A stretch of DNA of 64,000 nt from Platerodrilus igneus (Eukaryota > Arthropoda > Insecta > Coleoptera > Lycidae): contig JARFIW010001104.1 in the NCBI GenBank assembly GCA_036346225.1, positions 12,054,001 to 12,118,000 on the forward strand, read 5' to 3'. Positions 45,195 to 56,029 of this stretch are shown piece after piece (the stretch's first letter is position 1; every line of letters starts with the position of its first letter). The position numbers and the translations under genes were made by a program. Under the pieces are notes generated by a model, which saw only the letters and a program-made list of their open reading frames with translations, had not been told where the DNA came from and searched no databases.

Positions 45195-45198
<4 letters not shown>
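43925..45198. other. Unassigned interval between the MITE and the next TA tract
   Basis: No domain seen. The part from 44,380 to 44,720 is A/G-rich on the plus strand with many stops, reminiscent of the leader/gag region of neighbouring elements. GGTTGGTGCATTGCACATC at about 45,058 is a short palindromic patch. It may be a decayed LTR element, but I cannot define ends. Confidence 0.4.

Positions 45199-45230
<32 letters not shown>
45199..45230. repeat. (TA)n tract
   Basis: 32 bp AT repeat. Confidence 0.88.
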
Positions 45231-47337
45231 TGAGGTGGTAAAGGGTTACGAGAGGTCATTGAAACCCAAAGCCTAGAAATAAAACTAACTAAAAACAAAA
45301 GAAAGAGGAAAAATAGGAATTTCCTAAGATTCATTGTTCCACCCTGTAGAATATAAGCGCATTGTAAATACAAAGCCATTCGTTTGTTATAAAAATGTAC
45401 TTTCCGTTCATAAAGTAAATAATTTTATGTATTAAAAACACGTTTTAATTTAAAGATATTTTTCAATCGTTAAGAATGCAAATCTTTGGCATGAACAAAA
45501 CCCGTTGCGAAAGCAATTACAGCCTTAATTAATCGTATAATTTGACTCCCGCGTGTGTACGATATAAATTCAATTTTAAGTAAAGCATATTTTCGAATCT
45601 TCTGGATCAAGAAAAAATACGTCATTCAATAACAAATGCAGTAGAAACTAATTTAGTAAAATAAATGTTTATTCTAAAAAGCCGCGCAGTATCATTAAAA
45701 AACTCGTAAAATGATAAGAATTATTTATTATCTTTCACTTTACTACAGGATAGATGCGACGACTCATTACCTTCGTTGTGTTGGACAAGGGCAGGTGACG
45801 GGCGTCACTATTATAAATCAATCACGCGATTCGCAGCTAAGGAGGAATTTCTTAGAAATCTTACGTCAAGTAGGTGTGTAATCCTTCGACTGGAATTTCG
45901 TACAATCTAGGAGTAACGTAGTCACAATAAATTGTATATAAACAGAAATTTTATAAAAGAGATTCATTTGATTACAGATTCAATTCATTCAGTAATTAGA
46001 TTCATGTCGATTTACGTTATCCACAATATAATTAGATTTTCTACAGCTTTTATTTAAAACATTTTCGATTCGAGAGTCCATTATCGAGATATTAGTTAAA
46101 AACGCGCGACACGCGTACTTGTTTTCGTTGTGTCGTAAACTACCAATGCTTAAAAAAATTATATCTCTGCTCCATTTGGTCATACAGACTTGAATAAAAA
46201 ACAAAATTATACAGAATTTTGTAAGCTACAATTTTGATATTAACATAAGTTTCTGCAAAGTTGATATTTTTCGAGTTATATGCGAAAAACCGATTTTTTG
46301 GACCTTTTGCACCCTCTCCTGCCCACAACGTACCGTCTAGACATGGGGACTTTTAATATGTTAAATAGTAGCCTAAAACAAGCCTGTTTACAAAGTTTCA
46401 GCTAAGTCAGTATTATTTCCTCCAAATTTTGTCATTTTACTGGGCTAAACTAAAACTTTAACCAAAGAACTTTCATAAAACTAGTTGCATGAACAACGGC
46501 TCCGACAATATAGATGGTAAAAAGAGGCATCTCCATTCAGTCTAGAATATTAGATTTTATGCGAGTGCAAATACAGCGTTTTTAGCAGATCTTCTATATG
46601 TAGTTTCTTATAGCTGTTGTTTTAGAATACGTTTTCAACTGTATAATCTAATAAGTATCGATACCATATTTAGTCAGAAGTTAAAACACTTATTTTTTTA
46701 AAGAATATATAAGCCGCTTGTGTTTTACCTTCTTAACGGTATCGATTAACCTCTGAATGAATATACTATAGATAACTTAAATTTATAATTTGCTTTAAGG
46801 AGCGCTTTAACAAACAACCCTCTGATATCTACATTTTTGGATATTTTAAAATGTGTTCAATACCACTTGTTAAAATGTTTTGTGTCGAATATGACTATAC
46901 TAATTTCCCACATATTATATTTTTTATGCAAGCTCTCTCTTTTGAACCGATTTTCGTAAATTATTACAGAACTCTTCGCTATATTGCTATGCAGGATAAT
47001 GTATAATAGGAAAAGTTTTCGGTTGCCAATTTTATAGTAATTTCCGGTTTCGCATTCTTTTCAAAGCTTTTGCTCGCGGTTGTTTGAATTGTGATACCAT
47101 CGATATCAGTTATTTATACAATCTGCTATGTAGAAAAGAATGAGTTTTTGTATTTCAGTGTTGTTGTAGAAAGGAATTTTAAAACATTTACTTGAGGAAT
47201 TTAATATTTAAGATTGTACTATCACATTTAGTGCCGTTATCTTAAGCTATTTTACAGGATGTCGTGTAGAAAACAAAGTCTTAGTGACATACGTACATGC
47301 ACGTACTCATGCGCACGCACACACACACTCACACGCG

Positions 47338-47377
<40 letters not shown>

Positions 47378-47610
47378 TTTACGTACACCGTTGAGCGTAA
47401 AAACGTTATTAAATTATCTAACTAAGTATGAAACTTTTTGAAAAACGCCCTCCTACGGTTTTTTTAATGGCAAAGAAGCGCGCTTATTTTATACAGGGCG
47501 GAACTATTAAATATTCGAAAATTTCAATTTTTTTCGGTTTTCTTTTATTTGGGGGTTTCATTTATAGAGTATGGGTTTATATGACATCTCGTGACCCCTT
47601 TATCACATCA
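45231..47610. mobile_element. 2.4-kb unit with inverted termini, no ORF
   Basis: Starts TGAGGTGGTAAAGGGTTACG and ends CGTGACCCCTTTATCACATCA. The first about 38 bp match the inverted last 38 bp at roughly 80-85%. TA tracts lie on both sides. It is either a non-autonomous TIR element or two LTR pieces in opposite orientation, because the termini also resemble LTR starts of the neighbours. GTATATAAACAG at about 45,935 could be a TATA box. No transposase or other domain is seen. Confidence 0.5.
47307..47373. repeat. (CA)n/(CG)n microsatellite
   Basis: CACACACTCACACGCGCG followed by about 28 bases of CA repeat; Z-DNA-prone. Lies inside the 45231-47610 unit. Confidence 0.9.
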
Positions 47611-47611
47611 G

Positions 47612-47650
<39 letters not shown>
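47611..47650. repeat. (TA)n tract
   Basis: About 40 bp of TA repeat with one CA step. Confidence 0.88.
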
Positions 47651-50014
47651 TGCTATGGTAATGGGGTAATTTAGGGGCATGTTGAGTCATAAGGATCGTA
47701 CGCTAGTTACGTATCGAGCCTTGGGAGCGGTCTTTTTAAAAACTTCTTTCAAAAACTTCGTAACAAAATTGTATTATTCAAACAGATATTAAATATGGAA
47801 TTTTGACAAACTGGATTTAATATTCTAAGTCAAAATAAAATAATAATTGAATTAATACTAGGGCGAGTAGCCTAATGTTAAAGTTGAAATACTGTAGACT
47901 GACTGATGATCTTCGGGCTCCCGGGGTATTTATGTTGTCCCTGCCCCTCACATGTCTGTGGGAACTTGCAGAGCTCATGTCTGCTTATTTCTTAACTCTA
48001 TTTATTATACAATGTAACAATATTAATTTTTACGTAATCGCAGTTTCTTAACCGTCTGCGAACTGCACATGCCGCATCTCTTACTGTCTGGAATACAATG
48101 TATTGCATCCGTTCTTACAACTTGCTTATGAACTTTCAATAACCTCTCTGGTTTATCCTTGAATTTACATTGTTGCATATACTTAAGTTTCTTTAACAAT
48201 TTCTAATAATTCCTATTACATTCTATTAATGGTACATATAAATTGGGGGATACATAACTCGCTACACTAAAGTTTAGAAAACTAAACAATTTCATCATAA
48301 AATGGAAGTAACTTGACAATTATGCAAAAAGCTAATATCGAGCACACTATATATAAATCACAACAAACTCTAATTTATGAAAGGAAGCTCACCCTTCAAA
48401 AATCAAAGCATATTTAATAAGATAAATAACTTGCACGTCATATAATCCAATTTCAATTAAATATACAGGCATAAAATTGAAAATAAATACGCAGCAATAA
48501 CATTTTAAACCAACGAGTTTTATTCAAATAAGTAGGCAACTAGTGAAAGGGAATAACCTGGCATACTAGTTATAAAAGAATCCCATTCGAAACATTAACG
48601 CATAAATAAATAAACGCATTCAAGTACGCCATCTGTGCATCGTAAGTTCATATAAAAACCAACAAATTTTGGCGTAGGTAGTAAACAACAAAACAGAGGT
48701 TTGGTTACATGATAAATTAAAGGGGAAAATTAGAATAAAAGCAAATATAAACAAGCGGACGTGACTTGAATGAAGTTTAAAGTTGGATATTTAGAGGAAT
48801 ACACTATACGAATTAGATGCCTACGTGAGAAAATGCATCACTTCAACACTAGTTTTGATGGTAATCTTCTAGAAAATCCGAAGGCTGCAAAAAACAAAAG
48901 TGCAACGCCTCAATTAACAAAGTATGCTAGGGAAACCAATGGTACAGTTGAAGGGCGGAGCCTTTATATAGAACACGGACTTGGTAAACAATCAGTCTTT
49001 CTTCGACCAAAACACAATTTATAACAGTTTAAAGTGTAATATCACGCGGAGTGAAAATAGTAAAATTAAATAATTATTTAATGAAAGTCGCGATAGAAAA
49101 ATTTTAAAAAGAATAATTCTAGTGCTAATATATACGATAGAAGTTACCGTTAACTTTGAAAAACGGCCTTAAGTAAATCTAACCACTCTGGCGAACGAAT
49201 CTAAGTAAATCTAAGTAAATCTAATGAACTACTTTAAATAACTTCGCTAAGAAACGAATTTAAATAACTACTTATAAATATTCGTCTAAACATTGGTATC
49301 TGAGCATCGAAGGGAGAAATTAATCAACTAAGGGTTAGACTGGACCAGCTGTATTACGAAACAGACAAAAGAACTCAATTGGAAACAATCCAGGGGTGCT
49401 GGTCAATCACATGCAGAAGCAGTTCTAAGAATTGAAAAGCAAGAAAAACGCAGGTCAGAAATAAGAATATTCTTTATTAGCATAAGGCTTTATTTCAAAT
49501 TTTAACACTTACTTTTTCGTATATATTGAAGTATTTAATTTGTGAAGAGTCATCAAAAATCTTTTAAAAATTTACGTAGAAAGAAAGAAGGTCGTTTGAA
49601 CGCTCAAAAGTGCTTCTAGTAGTATACAGTGTTATTTTTGCTGGCTTGAAGGGAGTTACAATTTGGGAATAATCAGACTAATATTATTATTTTGATTCAG
49701 GGGTTAATTTATGAATAGCAAATCAAATTATCTAAGTTATTAAACTGTAAAGTGTATATATTCTTGGTCATTATACAAATTTTGGTTTGTTTCGTTTATA
49801 TCATTGAAATAGAAAGGAGCTAGAGTAAAAGAAGAGGTTAAACTTTCTTTGTTATCGCATCGTCGTGCATTCTGTGTGGATAAAACTGAGCTAGTCGAAG
49901 CATATAAAAAGAAGTATATTTAAAATTTAAAGTTGAGGTTATTTAGAGACAGAGCGGTGGCGTTTAGCAGGAAACTGAACGTTAATCACATTGGCGTGGG
50001 GCGGTTTCATAGCA
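47651..50014 (+). repeat. 5' LTR of the doubly deleted element
   Basis: TGCTATGGTAATGGGG...GGTTTCATAGCA, 2.36 kb. The motif ACTGAGCTAGTCG lies at 49885-49897. A decayed primer-site-like patch (TTGGCGTGGGGCGG) precedes the end. Weakly open frames such as 48770-49024 show no domain. Confidence 0.7.
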
Positions 50015-50275
50015 AAGTAAAACATTGGCACTTCAACGTGGGGCTAGAACGTAAAGTTAAGTAAAAATTTGTCATTGACAACATAGGGGCTAGAACAGAA
50101 AGAAATTAACACCTCAATTGTAGGAGCTCGAAATATCAAAAAGAAAATTGACGTATCAAGGTGAGGAGAGAATACTTAAAAGTTATTCATCACCGACAAG
50201 CGTGAGCCTAGAGCATAAAGTTAAGTAAATTTGGAATCGACAACGTAGGACGAGAAGCTAGGGGCTATACAAACT
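50015..50275 (+). repeat. Ladder of about six primer-site-like cassettes in the leader
   Basis: The first is TTGGCACTTCAACGTGGGGC then TAGAAC (about 50,024). Diverged copies follow at about 50,073, 50,110, 50,146, 50,190 and 50,233, each with an (A)ACGT(G)GGGC/AGGGGC core and (T)AGAAC or TCGAAA. The first fits the tRNA-Lys complement best and would be the true site. Confidence 0.65.
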
Positions 50276-50357
50276 TGAAAATTATATATTAATTGAGATT
50301 AGAAATTACAGGCAGATAGGAACGGAATTTAAAAAGTTAAATTAGAATTTAGATAGA

Positions 50358-50815
50358 AATGGATAAAAGAATGCGGCGTTGAGGAATGAAGGAGTAGAGA
50401 TAGGATCCCAGGAAAGTGTATTTCTGCAAGATACGCAGACTAAAATTTCGGGGAGTGTATTATAAAGGAGTCACAGTGAGGAGCAGCAGACCACACGCAT
50501 CAAAAATCATGTCAATTTTACTAGCGTCGAACAGTAAAATGGATAAAAATGAAGAGGCCATGAAAAATATGACAATGCAAATTAATAAAAATGGGCAAAG
50601 GTTAGGCTCCGAAATAAAAATTGTAAGTGATGGTCTAAAGGAAACAAATCAAACGATCACGAAAATGAAGCTACAGATGCAAAGTAAAGTTGTAAGAATT
50701 ACGAAAGACATTGATAACGTGAGGGACGAGATTATGAGAGTTAAATTAAACCAAGAGACATGTAAAAGGAAAACAAACGAGAGAATTACGAATTTAGGTG
50801 TAAAAGTACAAGAGG
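50358..50815 (+). pseudogene. Gag N-terminal coiled coil
   Basis: Begins at ATGGATAAAAGAATG (50358) with a stop and shift near 50,380-50,430, then an open frame: KIMSILLASNSKMDKNEEAM, MTMQINKNGQRLGSEIKIVS, VVRITKDIDNVRDEIMRVK. It is a close relative of the gag at 42949 and of similar length, again a charged coiled coil. It joins RT without capsid or protease. Confidence 0.75.
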
Positions 50816-51233
50816 TTGAAGGAATTAATAGTGTCAGAATCCAGAATTGCTACAGGCTATGAACACCAGTTAGAGGTAGTGAACACGGATCTGTTTAACA
50901 CGAAATTATATCCTATTCCAGCAGCATATAGGGGTAGAGCGAGAGGAGAGATCGAACAAATGTTACGAGAGGGTATCATTGAGAAATCAAGCACGCATTT
51001 TGTAAATCCACTAGTTGTCGTTAAAAGTGATGATAACATCAGGTTATGCCTCGATGCGACAAACATAAATAAGCGAACGAAGCCGCAATACAATTGTCCA
51101 CCAACCATGGATACCATCTTGGCAATGATAGGCAATAAGAAAATATTTACGAAAATAGATTTGAAAAATTCATTTTGGCTAAATCCACTAGAGCGAGAAT
51201 CAAGGAAGTATACGGGTTTTTCGGTAGAAAAGC
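50816..51233 (+). pseudogene. Reverse transcriptase fragment (fingers/palm)
   Basis: YPIPAAYRGRARGEIEQMLREGIIEKS, NPLVVVKSDDNIRLCLDATN, INKRTKPQYNCPPTMDTIL and KKIFTKIDLKNSFWLNPLE are RT blocks 1-3, with the first catalytic Asp in KIDLKNSFW. The wording RLCLDATNINKR instead of RFCVDYRKLN marks the same gypsy subgroup as the RT at 32707-33447. The frame runs into LTR sequence at about 51,230, so the YxDD half is gone. Confidence 0.82.
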
Positions 51234-51266
51234 AACGTGAATCACATCGGCGTGCAGCTGTATCAT
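51234..51266 (+). repeat. Last 33 bp of the 3' LTR (remnant)
   Basis: AACGTGAATCACATCGGCG...TATCAT matches the end of the 5' LTR at about 49,979-50,011. The final AGCA is replaced by the inserted PLE. Confidence 0.7.
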
Positions 51267-51399
51267 AGGAATAGAAATAAATACACCTTACTTAAAGCAT
51301 TTCTTTCGAACTAAATAGTTCCCAATATTTTAATTAAACATCCTATAGTTTATATTTAAAGCAGTTCGTTACTTGATATTTTATCAGATCATATTTTAT
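51267..51399 (+). repeat. Left pseudo-LTR of the PLE
   Basis: AGGAATAGAAATAAATACACC ... CAGATCATATTTTAT; about 96% identical to 54145-54277. It starts exactly at the base that follows GTC in the right-hand copy. Confidence 0.88.
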
Positions 51400-51407
51400 T
51401 AATCGAC

Positions 51408-53540
51408 ATGGGATTCTACGGCCACATCAAACTTAATTATGGTGGTGCGACGGTTAAAAACTTAAAAAAATGGGCAAATACTACAATTTAACTAGCAAAT
51501 CTAAAAAATAAAATAAAAGAGAAAATGTTACTTTTTCGCACGTTTTAAATCGCATAAAAGGTATTAGAAAATCTTTTGACGTTACTAGCAAAAAGCAGCA
51601 ACGTAGTATTGAAGACACAATTACCAAATTAGAAAGCAAAATTATTTCTTTTGAAATTGAAAGTAGTCATCGAAATGTTAATTTTTACAACAATAAAATT
51701 AAAATGCTTAAAAATTCCCTTCTACCAACCTTACTATTGTGTTATATAAATGAATTTGAGTTCAGACAAGCACAATTTTTCAAAAAACGATTTATGCAAG
51801 TACGAAAAATACATAATCATAAATTTAATAATCTAAAGAACAATCAATTCACGTTAAGATCTTGGTTTATTGATAACAGTAAATGGGTGGTTAACTGCAG
51901 CAACAAAGACATACCTGAAACGGTAAAAGATTTCTTATCACTAAGACCAAAGTTTAATTTAAAAATGAACACGTTTCAGATCAACATGGGAAAACTATTA
52001 GCTTCAGCAGAATCAATAATGAACACAGATAAACTCACCAGTATAGAAAAAAAAGCACATTACGAGCTAAGATTACTAACTCCATTACCAACTTTATTTC
52101 TGATCTCAACAATAGATGCAAATCTAACTTGGAAAATAATGCATATCACAATTGCAAAAAATTTTTAAAACAAAATCCAGAGCTGATAATGGAGCAGTCA
52201 CAGTAATCATAAACAAACAAGAATACATAGACAAGTCTTTAGAACTTTTAAACGACACCAACACTTACGATATTCTAACTAAAGATCCAACACTAAACAT
52301 CCAAAAAAAGAACAACGAACATATCCAATATTTATTTAATAAAAAAATGATCAGCACTGAGATTAAAAATCAACTAAAAATCAACAACTCTTTGCTTGGA
52401 AAGTATTCTGGATTACCCAAATTACACAAACCCACAATGGAATTGCGACCAATCATTTCTTGTATCGATACGCCAACATATCCTTTAGCCAAATGGCTAG
52501 CCGAGATCCTTAGCAAAGCCTTTCCAATTACAACAGGATATAACATCAAGGACAGCTTCAACTTTGTCACAAAATTCAAAAATTTTCAATTACCAGATAA
52601 TCACATCTTAATTTCTTTGGATGTTAAATCTCTTTTCACTAACATACCGCTCGATTTAACGCAAAGAATCATAACTGAAAAGTGGAATCTAATATCATCG
52701 CATTGCAATTTATCTTTAGACAGTTTTAAAAGTTCAATCGGTTTGATATTCAATAACATGTACTTCTGTTATGAAAAAAGATTTTATTTACAAAAATTTG
52801 GTACACCTATGGGTTCTCCTCTATCTCCAGTTCTTGCTTAAATAGTGATGGATTCTTTGATTGATGAAGTTTTACCACAACTACCGTTTCATCTTCCATT
52901 CTTTGCTAAATACGTTGATGACATCGTTTGTAGCATTCCCAAAAATAAAATTGACATCGTGTTGGATACCTTCAATAGATTCAATTTTCACTTACAATTT
53001 ACATATGAGATAGAGGTCGACCGAAAAATCCCTTTTCTTGATACTGTAGTCATACCAGACTCTACAAACATTATTAAGTTTGACTGGTATAAAAAACCAA
53101 CAAACTCAGATCGTTACATAAATTATTATTCTAATCATTCTTACCAACACAAGATAAATACTATTTTGACCATGAAGAATAGGGTTCTGAAAATATGTAA
53201 ACTCGAATTTCTACAACAAAATCTTTTGGACCTTCAACGTACCATTATTAACAATGGTTTTCCTAAATCCATAGTAAATAGAATTTTATTTGCAGACGTC
53301 AATAAAAAAGAATATAAAGAAATTAAAACTAAACTTGCTATCACTCATAAGGCCATCCCTTACATTCAGAAACTCTCTCCATCTTTAGCAAGAATTTTAA
53401 AGCGGAATGATACTAAAATTACATATACCTATAACAAAACAATAAGAAATCTATTCACTCAAATCAAAGATAAAACAGACAAACAATGGTTAAGCAACGT
53501 CATCTATCAAGTAAAGTGTTCATGCAGGGGCTTATAACTT
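51408..53540 (+). pseudogene. Penelope-type reverse transcriptase
   Basis: The likely start is ATG 51408 (MGFYGHIKLNYGGATVKNLK). A stop near 51490 and shifts lead to open frames 51704-52168, 52152-52841 and 52845-53537. RT motifs: RADNGAVTVIINKQEY, KYSGLPKLHKP, RPIISCIDTPTYPLAKWLA, ISLDVKSLFTNIPL (first Asp), FGTPMGSPLSPVLA, then TAA 52839-52841 in frame, and FAKYVDDIV (YVDD at 52911-52922). Afterwards come IPFLDTVV, KFDWYKKPTNSDRYINY, NHSYQHK. This pattern is specific to Penelope-like RTs. One shift (near 52,150) and one stop (52,839) split it, and the product cannot be made in one piece. Confidence 0.92.
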
Positions 53541-53790
53541 GGGCAAAACTAAACAGTACAATTGTAGAAGATTAACATAGCATAAAAGTGACGCCAAACT
53601 TGGAAAGATGTCCTGCGCCCTAGCGTCGCATGTCCAAGCCATTCACCACAACCCCAATTTTGTTGATGTGAAAATAATTGAAGTTGAACGTGATTACAAA
53701 AAAGACTGTTTTTAGAGTCATACCATATCAAAAGGACTGAAAATAATATAAATTTAAAATGTGATATAAACAACTTAAGTGCGGTTTACA
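53500..53790 (+). pseudogene. Decayed GIY-YIG endonuclease domain of the PLE
   Basis: Follows the RT after NVIYQVKCSC. Beyond stops in a shifted frame one reads YNLGKTKQYNCRRLT, HKSDAKLGKMSCALASHV, HHNPNFVDVKIIEVERDYKK. This is the C-terminal endonuclease of EN+ PLEs; the second catalytic half-motif (normally YxGQTK) is changed to NLGKTK. Confidence 0.75.
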
Positions 53791-54105
53791 CTTACCTTCA
53801 CAAATTTAATAGGTAAAAAGATGCAATCCTATAGATTAAGTTATATATTTAACATAACACCTTGTTTCACAGTCATGCAGAAATTTTGATTCTTTAGAAG
53901 GCTTATGCCTTACTCTAAATTTGACATTATGTATTATTTTTCGATAAGTTTCAATAAAATTTTTTTCACATTAATTGTTAATATTTAGTTTAAATGTTTT
54001 TAGAGTTTGGATTATTGAAGATTTCGCTAGTTGAAGTTAGAATGATAGTGTAAATTTATATGTAAGTTTTCAATTAAGCAATTTTATTTTAACTGTGTCA
54101 CCATT

Positions 54106-54147
54106 TTAGCCTTCGAAAAAGAACCCAAAGAGGTTCGAAACGTCAGG
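54106..54147 (+). ncRNA. Degenerate hammerhead-ribozyme-like motif in the PLE
   Basis: Helix II GAACC/GGTTC (54121-54125, 54132-54136), then GAAA (54137-54140), C, and cleavage triplet GTC (54142-54144). CCT (54110-54112) can pair with AGG (54145-54147) as the start of helix I. The CUGAUGA box is degenerate (only G, A and the last A are kept). Type-I hammerheads are established for PLE pseudo-LTRs. Confidence 0.5.
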
Positions 54148-54277
54148 AATAGAAATAATTACACTTTACTTGAAGCATTTCTTTCGAACTAAATAGTTCC
54201 CAATATTTTAATTAAACATCCTATAGTTTATATTTAAAGCAATTCGTTACTTGATATTTTATCAGATCATATTTTAT
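54145..54277 (+). repeat. Right pseudo-LTR of the PLE
   Basis: Direct copy of 51267-51399, followed by the TA tract at 54278-54291. Confidence 0.88.
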
Positions 54278-54291
54278 ATATATATATATAT
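54278..54291. repeat. (TA)n tract
   Basis: Short TA tract between the PLE and the next solo LTR. Confidence 0.8.
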
Positions 54292-55985
54292 TGCTTTGAT
54301 AAGGGGTTGTTTAGGGGTGTATCGAGTAGTAAGGGTCGCATAGCAACTGTAAATAGCGATAGGAATCAGAAAACTGCATTTATTTAGCAGAAAAATAAGT
54401 AATTCGTACATTATGTAAATAGCAAGCATTTAACACCCTGTATATAGACCGTAATTAACCTTAATCAATGCAAGTAAGCATATCTTTCAACAATAGAAAG
54501 CGTATTCAGCAGAGAAATAATCGTACTTGTAATTAAACATACGTTCAGGAGTGTTTTACAAGTTTATAAAATAAAATACGCAGAAGATAAAATGAAACCT
54601 AACATATCTTCATGCAATTACGTTGGAACAATAAACGCTTTGATAATAAAACGCATAAATAAACATGAACGAAAACAGCACTAGAGTTACATCATTTATT
54701 TTTGTACAATTCTCCAAAAGCATTATCTATACAAAACAACAGACGTAAGTTGAAAGTCTGGCCGCGATAACAAATAATAAGGTATCAAAGATCGCAAATA
54801 AACACCATGACACGGAAATCCGAAGCATAATTTCATCAGAAACAGCTTAAAAATACAGGGAATATTAAAGACAAAAGCTGATTGGTTGAAACAATCTGTA
54901 AAACTGCTTGGAAACCCAACCCAGATGTAGTGGGAAAAAGGCTATTTAACACCGACCGGTGATAAGACAAGTCAGTCCACACTTGATGTACGTCGAAGCC
55001 ACGACACTTTTAACCAGAAATCTACGCGTCAAATAAATAAAGTTTAGAATATATCAAATTTATGTTATAGTGAAATCAGAGCTACATAAAAAAATTGTGT
55101 TAAGAATATATGAAAAGTTTTTGCCGTTCTTTTCAGAAAACGAGTAGAAATTGGGTAATTAATTTAAATTAAATATCTATAATCATATAGGGCTTCTAAT
55201 CGGATTCTGGTACAATTCTAATCAAATTCTAATTAGCTTCTGGTACAATTCTGGTACAATTCTAATCTGCGTCGAAAGTATTTAAGAGAAGAAATTCAAT
55301 GCATATGCAAAGAAATATAAAATAAAGAAGCACGAGGTGATTTTTGCAAAACAAGGGATAACTGTACTTAAATATTGGTTCAACTAAGTAGAGCATTGGT
55401 ATTCGATTGAAGACAACAAGGGTGTGTTGATTTACAACACGAAACAACATATCAGGAAATCACAGGTCCGATCTATTTAATTTCAAGATATTTTTCAATT
55501 TAAATTTTAATACTGAATTTATTCAATTTATCCAAAACTTGTAAAGAGTCAACAAGAAACATTGCATACGTTAAACTTACGTAATAAATCATAAAGAGGT
55601 CTGAAACGTTCCAGATTTTTTTGTAAGGAGGTAGTTTTTGGTGACTTCATATTGAAACTAAAAAAATATAAATTTTGGGATAAATAACAAATATGATGTT
55701 AATTGATTGAAGGGCGTATTTAAAGAATTTCAAAAATTGTAAATATTGTTTTCTTTCATTATATGAATGTTGATTGACTTTGTTTCATCAATTCAAACAG
55801 GAAATCATAAAAGGGTGAAAAAAGAAAATTGATTATCGTACCGTTGTGCACTCTGTGTAGAATAAAAAGGGCTAGCCGTGGCATAATAATAAAAGTAAAA
55901 TATTAATTTGAGAGAAACACAGAGCGGTTGCGTTAAGTAGAACGTTTATTACATCCGACCACAACTAGTGAGGGGACTACTACAG

Positions 55986-55987
<2 letters not shown>
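54292..55987 (+). repeat. Solo LTR, plus orientation
   Basis: TGCTTTGATAAGGGGTTGTTT...GGGACTACTACAGCA, 1.70 kb, between TA tracts. Motif GGGCTAGCCGTGG at 55869-55881. A small tandem patch of TTCTGGTACAATTCTAAT-like units lies at about 55,192-55,263. The end (about 55,945-55,987) resembles a decayed primer-site cassette. No coding sequence. Confidence 0.75.

Positions 55988-56027
<40 letters not shown>
55988..56027. repeat. (TA)n tract
   Basis: 40 bp TA repeat flanked on the left by CAGCA and on the right by TGCTG, i.e. two LTR 3' ends facing each other. Confidence 0.9.

Positions 56028-56029
<2 letters not shown>

Larger units (their letters stand above)
47651..51266 (+). mobile_element. Large-LTR element with two internal deletions
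   Basis: 5' LTR (47651-50014), a ladder of primer-site cassettes, gag coiled coil, a direct jump to the RT fingers/palm, and at 51234 a jump to the last 33 bp of the LTR, where a Penelope-like element interrupts it. Capsid, protease, most of RT, RNase H and integrase are absent. Confidence 0.75.
51267..54277 (+). mobile_element. Penelope-like element (EN+ type, degraded)
   Basis: A 3.0-kb element with 133-bp direct repeats (pseudo-LTRs) at 51267-51399 and 54145-54277, a Penelope-type RT and a decayed GIY-YIG endonuclease. It is inserted at the end of an LTR beside a TA tract. PLEs are copied from RNA by their own RT, and the direct repeats are a hallmark. The RT keeps long open frames, so decay is moderate. 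Confidence 0.9.
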
